This document shows positions 16,067-18,290 of a stretch of DNA of 18,290 nt, piece after piece. A program made the position numbers and the translations under genes. The stretch is from Pinguiococcus pyrenoidosus (lineage: Eukaryota > Sar > Pinguiophyceae > Pinguiochrysidales > Pinguiochrysidaceae), in the NCBI GenBank assembly GCA_019677205.1, contig JAAMXY010000331.1:1-18290 (forward strand). The letters run 5' to 3'. The notes beneath the pieces were generated by a model that searched no databases, was not told the DNA's origin, and was given only the letters and a program-made list of their open reading frames with translations. Position 1 is the stretch's first letter. Every line of letters starts with the position of its first letter.

Positions 16067-16700
16067 CGTTTGGTGAAGTCCTGAGAAAAGTGGTAGGCAC
16101 TAGCAGCCAGAGTATCCACAGAGAGAGGAAGTACTTGTGTCCTCATCGTCCCGAGCCTTGCCTCGCATGTTCCATAGATCCCTTGGTCCGAACACACTGC
16201 ACCAAATAAATCGCGCCGGGGACTCGAGTGCTGAGCGGAGATGAAGTACATGTTTTTCTGTGCTTTCCACACTGCTCAAAACCAAGATTTGGGTGATGGT
16301 CACCTGGCCGTGACTTGCGTGAAGCGAGGTCGAGAAGAAGAGGTCGAGGAGCACTAAAGCGAAAGCGCTAAAGCGATAGTCTTTTTGCTTTTGCAGTCTT
16401 TTGCTTTTGCAGTCTTTTGCTTTTGCAGTCTTTTGCTTTTGCACTTTTCGCTTTTGCTATCTTTGAAGGGCTCCAGCTTGGGAACGCTCGGCTTCAGTCG
16501 AGACCTCGGGGCAAACACGGAGTGGCCCGGTCTCCACAAGCACCCGCACGCTACTTGACACAATTGACGAGCACAGCTGGACGAGGAACTCACAAGTCTA
16601 TAACACTGCCATGGAGAAGGGTGGCATCCTCTCTGGCAAACAGCTTTAACGAGATGCGCAGCAGCGGTCCTTCTCTACGGAGGGGCCGTGCGTTGCTGAC
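16067..16700. other. Long convergent intergenic region with a minisatellite
   Basis: 634 bp lie between the stops of the PDZ gene (plus) and the ankyrin gene (minus). AATAAA at 16205-16210 could be a plus-strand polyadenylation signal 139 bp after the PDZ-gene stop. The minisatellite at 16380-16458 is the main structure. Lys-rich minus-strand frames across it are products of the repeat. No tRNA or other RNA gene was recognised. Confidence 0.5.
16380..16458 (+). repeat. 16-bp minisatellite, about 4.5 copies of TCTTTTGCTTTTGCAG
   Basis: Copies lie at 16380-16396 (one extra T), 16397-16412 and 16413-16428 (identical), 16429-16444 (ends in C), and a diverged partial at 16445-16458. The unit itself contains the sub-repeat CTTTTGC twice and ends like a 3' splice site. 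Just upstream (16350-16378) the sequence CTAAAGCGAAAGCG is partly complementary to the last, diverged copy. Confidence 0.9.
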
Positions 16701-18257
16701 CTAGGCGCTTTCTGTTGAGCTTTCCAAGCTATCAATGGACTGCACTCCGTCCCTTTGTGCCGCCTCCTCCACTTCTCGAAGGTACTCCGCAATCGCCGCC
16801 GCATGATGCGTCTGCGCTGCGAGAAACGTCGGTGTCCTGCCGCTCTTGTCCTCCTCGTGCAGCAGGGCGGCTCCTCCCGCTGCGACGATCGCCGCGACGG
16901 TGTCGATCCGGCCACTCAAAACGGCGCGGTGCAGCGCGTTTCGCCCCGCCTCGTCGTGATCAAAGAGGTTCGCCCCGTGCGCGATGAGCTCGATCGCCCC
17001 CGCCGTGTTCCCCTTGTGCGCCGCCAGCAGCAGCGCGGTGCTGCCCTGCCCCGTGGCCTTCTGCTTGTCGGCGCCGGCGTTGAGGAGGAGCCGGATGACC
17101 GACGACGCCGCCTGCTGATTCGCCACGCTCGCCGCGGCCCAGAGCAGCGGCGACCTCACATCCTTGGATTCCTGCCGAAGCAGGATGCCCAGCATCTCGT
17201 CGTTGGCGCTGTCGACGATCTCCTGCACGCAGTCGAAGTTTGCCTTGAAGGCGGCGAGCATCAGCGGCGACATGCCCCGCGAGTCCTGCAGCGTCGGGTT
17301 CGCGCCCGCCTCCAGCAGGAGCCGCGCATTGGAGGCGAAGCCCGCGAAGCATGCCCACGCCAGCGGCGTCCTTCCCTGCGCGTCCGGAGCGTCCACCTCC
17401 GCGCCGCTGCTGACCAGCAGGCGCACCATGTCTTCGTCGCCCATGTCGACGGCCAGGAGCAGCGGCGTGACGCCGTGCTCGTCGTGGATGGACACGTGCG
17501 CGCCTTCCTCCAGCAGCTCGAAGGCGGCGTTGCGCGACGCGCCCATGATGGCGTAGAAGAGCGGCGTCCGGCCATTGCAGTCGCTGGCTTCAACGCTGGC
17601 GCCGTGCCGCAGCAGCAGCTGCACCAGCGTCTCGGCCTCCTCGTCCTCCGCATCGCGCATGTCGACCTCGTCGCTGGAGTTGGGCCCTTCCTCGTACGAC
17701 GCCAGCATGAGCGACGACACCTCCATGTGGTCCACGCGCTGGACGTCGGCGCCCAGGTCCAGCAGGCGCCGCGCGCAGGCCTTGCTGCCGGTGGCCACGG
17801 CCCACATGAGCGGCGTGCGGCCGTCCTTGGTGGGCTTCTCGATCAGCGCCTCCAGCTTCCTGCGCAGGGGCCCGTCGCCGGCGGCCAGGAGGCAGTTGAG
17901 CGAGTACAAGCTGTTGCGAAAGGAGGCCAGCAGCACCGCACTGGAGCCATGGTTGTCCTCCACGGTCGGATCTGCGCCGTGCGCCAGCAGGGCCTCCACA
18001 CAGCGCTCGAACGGGCCAGGCCCATCCTCCACATCCTCGGCCTTCTCCGGCTTCTCCTCAGCTCCGGCCGCCCACTTGAAGCGGCCTCGCCCCCTGCCGA
18101 AGCCCTCGCTGTACTCGCAGCACCACAGGAGCGCCGTGCGCCCGCTGGCGTCGCGCTCGTTCACGCGCACGCCCGCCACGCTCAGAAGCCTCTGCAACGC
18201 GGCCGCGTCGCGCCGCATCGCCGCCTCCAGCACCGACTCCGGCGCCGCCAGCTCCAT
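16701..18257 (-). CDS. Ankyrin-repeat protein (about 12 repeats)
   Basis: A single-exon frame of 518 residues made almost wholly of ankyrin repeats. Repeat openings of the form xGxTPLxxA are seen near residues 39, 104, 145, 178, 228, 261, 295, 328, 366, 404, 437 and 472 (for example GRTPLMWA, GRTPLFYA, GVTPLLLA, GRTPLAWA). Typical LLLxxGAD/N turns lie between them (LLEAGANPTLQD, LLNAGADKQKA). Two charged insertions interrupt the array: residues 52-82 (Gly/Arg then Glu-rich) and 189-210 (acidic, DEVDMRDAEDEEAE). The Ser/Glu tail (506-518) carries no known motif. There is no membrane segment, signal peptide, kinase, SOCS box or other catalytic domain, so it is probably a soluble protein-interaction scaffold with unknown partners. 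The gene is intronless and strongly GC-rich at third positions. The ATG at 18257 has a good context (GACATGG); the promoter is mostly beyond the window. Confidence 0.9.
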   Translation of the reverse strand: MELAAPESVLEAAMRRDAAALQRLLSVAGVRVNERDASGRTALLWCCEYSEGFGRGRGRFKWAAGAEEKPEKAEDVEDGPGPFERCVEALLAHGADPTVEDNHGSSAVLLASFRNSLYSLNCLLAAGDGPLRRKLEALIEKPTKDGRTPLMWAVATGSKACARRLLDLGADVQRVDHMEVSSLMLASYEEGPNSSDEVDMRDAEDEEAETLVQLLLRHGASVEASDCNGRTPLFYAIMGASRNAAFELLEEGAHVSIHDEHGVTPLLLAVDMGDEDMVRLLVSSGAEVDAPDAQGRTPLAWACFAGFASNARLLLEAGANPTLQDSRGMSPLMLAAFKANFDCVQEIVDSANDEMLGILLRQESKDVRSPLLWAAASVANQQAASSVIRLLLNAGADKQKATGQGSTALLLAAHKGNTAGAIELIAHGANLFDHDEAGRNALHRAVLSGRIDTVAAIVAAGGAALLHEEDKSGRTPTFLAAQTHHAAAIAEYLREVEEAAQRDGVQSIDSLESSTESA

Positions 18258-18290
18258 GTCTGCAAGGGCCGCATGGCGGGTCAGCCGGAC

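Noticed and set aside
16100-16593. Lys/Gln/Ser-rich minus-strand frames (SKRLQKQK repeats).
   Set aside because: They are the translation of the 16-bp minisatellite; the unit is not a multiple of three, so the frame is not maintained by selection.
1-18290. CRISPR arrays, insertion sequences, phage, viral or toxin genes.
   Set aside because: No repeat-spacer pattern, transposase, integrase, terminal inverted repeats or viral hallmark was found on either strand; the tandem repeats are simple slippage types.

Overview
The window is nuclear DNA from a eukaryotic alga, most likely a flagellated one with a complex (secondary) plastid. The genes are GC-rich and dense. Most are split by short GT-AG introns; 23 are inferred here, 56-142 nt long, and all reading phases match across the junctions. 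There are no operons, no bacterial ribosome-binding sites and no mobile elements. Two proteins begin with an ER-type signal peptide followed by plastid-type sequence: KASII, and an FKBP isomerase that also carries a twin-arginine thylakoid signal. An RP2-type TBCC protein and a CYB5D1-type protein point to a cilium or flagellum. An ochrophyte (stramenopile, perhaps pelagophyte-like) fits best, but the sequence does not settle this; a haptophyte or another secondary alga is possible.

Layout, left to right: (1) 1-958 minus, RP2-like TBCC protein, 3' end off the window. (2) 1338-2824 minus, seven-exon PDZ+FKBP thylakoid-lumen isomerase. (3) 3335-5065 plus, five-exon plastid 3-oxoacyl-ACP synthase II. 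(4) 5264-7355 minus, four-exon TBC-domain Rab GAP resembling TBC1D5. (5) 7741-9848 plus, five-exon EF-hand / coiled-coil / WW-like / zinc-ribbon protein. (6) 9908-11389 minus, single-exon serine palmitoyltransferase subunit LCB2. (7) 12043-13042 plus, four-exon CYB5D1-like protein. (8) 13174-13994 minus, three-exon METTL21-type methyltransferase. (9) 14257-16066 plus, three-exon PDZ protein with a Cys-rich centre and unknown C-terminal half. (10) 16701-18257 minus, single-exon ankyrin-repeat protein.

From gene 2 to gene 10 the strands alternate without exception, giving head-to-head promoters (2825-3334, 7356-7740, 11390-12042, 13995-14256) and tail-to-tail ends. Three convergent gaps are short (59, 131 and 198 bp); the last (16067-16700) is long and holds a 16-bp minisatellite. 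Intergenic DNA contains AT-rich islands and several simple repeats.

The genes do not form one pathway. There is a plastid pair sharing one promoter region (FKBP and KASII), two cilium-linked genes, two lipid genes in different compartments (KASII and LCB2), and trafficking or signalling genes. All exon models were made by eye from splice consensus, phase and protein-family continuity, without transcripts.
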